From Hyphomicrobiales bacterium (GTDB lineage: Bacteria; Pseudomonadota; Alphaproteobacteria; Rhizobiales; Beijerinckiaceae): DNA of 12,772 nucleotides. Positions 12,757 to 12,772 of the stretch are shown here, piece after piece; within the stretch, counting starts at the first letter, position 1, and the number at the start of each line of letters is the position of its first letter. Location of the stretch: positions 1 to 12,772 of the forward strand of contig OMIJ01000136.1 in assembly GCA_900299065.1 (NCBI GenBank), given 5' to 3'. Made by a program: the position numbers and the translations under genes. Under the pieces are notes generated by a model, which worked only from the letters and a program-made list of their open reading frames with translations, searched no databases and was not told where the DNA came from.

Positions 12757-12772
12757 ATCTGAGCATTCACAC

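Overview
The window looks like chromosomal DNA of an alphaproteobacterium, most likely Hyphomicrobiales (Rhizobiales). The main reasons are the gene order dnaK-dnaJ-pmtA-pyrF, a rhizobial-type phospholipid N-methyltransferase, a promoter of the alphaproteobacterial RpoH type in front of dnaK, and SCO1-type cytochrome oxidase assembly. Base composition is roughly balanced (GC near one half by eye), which is low for the order, so I do not name a genus. The left edge is a library artefact: bases 2-35 are the Illumina Nextera Read 2 transposase adapter, so the contig really begins at about base 36.

Layout, left to right. (a) 36-433, minus: the 5' part of a gene cut by the contig end, probably a glycosyltransferase with a GspE/MshEN-like N-terminal domain. 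It is divergent from an orphan periplasmic solute-binding protein (459-1343, plus), which may be translated from a leaderless mRNA. (b) 1363-2511, minus: a three-histidine-box membrane fatty acid desaturase. (c) 2741-3609, minus: a small one-helix membrane protein followed by a SCO1/SenC copper protein. (d) 3657-4373, plus: an O6-methylguanine-DNA methyltransferase with a shortened Ada-like N-terminus, overlapping the 3' end of a convergent gene for a secreted six-cysteine protein (4363-5223, minus). (e) 5337-8762, plus: the dnaK-dnaJ heat-shock operon with a good RpoH promoter and a strong intergenic hairpin. (f) 8865-10481, plus: pmtA (phosphatidylethanolamine methylation) and pyrF (UMP synthesis). 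(g) 10482-10684: an intergenic region with two strong hairpins that reads best as a small RNA, or at least a terminator, on the minus strand. (h) 10685-12756, plus: dapB (lysine and diaminopimelate synthesis), a PAP2-like membrane protein that has lost one catalytic histidine, and an AlkB-type repair dioxygenase, tightly packed as a probable operon.

Most of the window is housekeeping: protein folding, membrane lipid modification (desaturase, PmtA, PAP2-like), nucleotide and lysine synthesis, and repair of DNA alkylation (MGMT and AlkB at two separate sites). I see no phage, insertion sequence, CRISPR array, tRNA or rRNA. The points most worth a second look are the candidate small RNA between pyrF and dapB, the degenerate PAP2 protein, the leaderless solute-binding gene beside the truncated glycosyltransferase, and the artefact at the left end.
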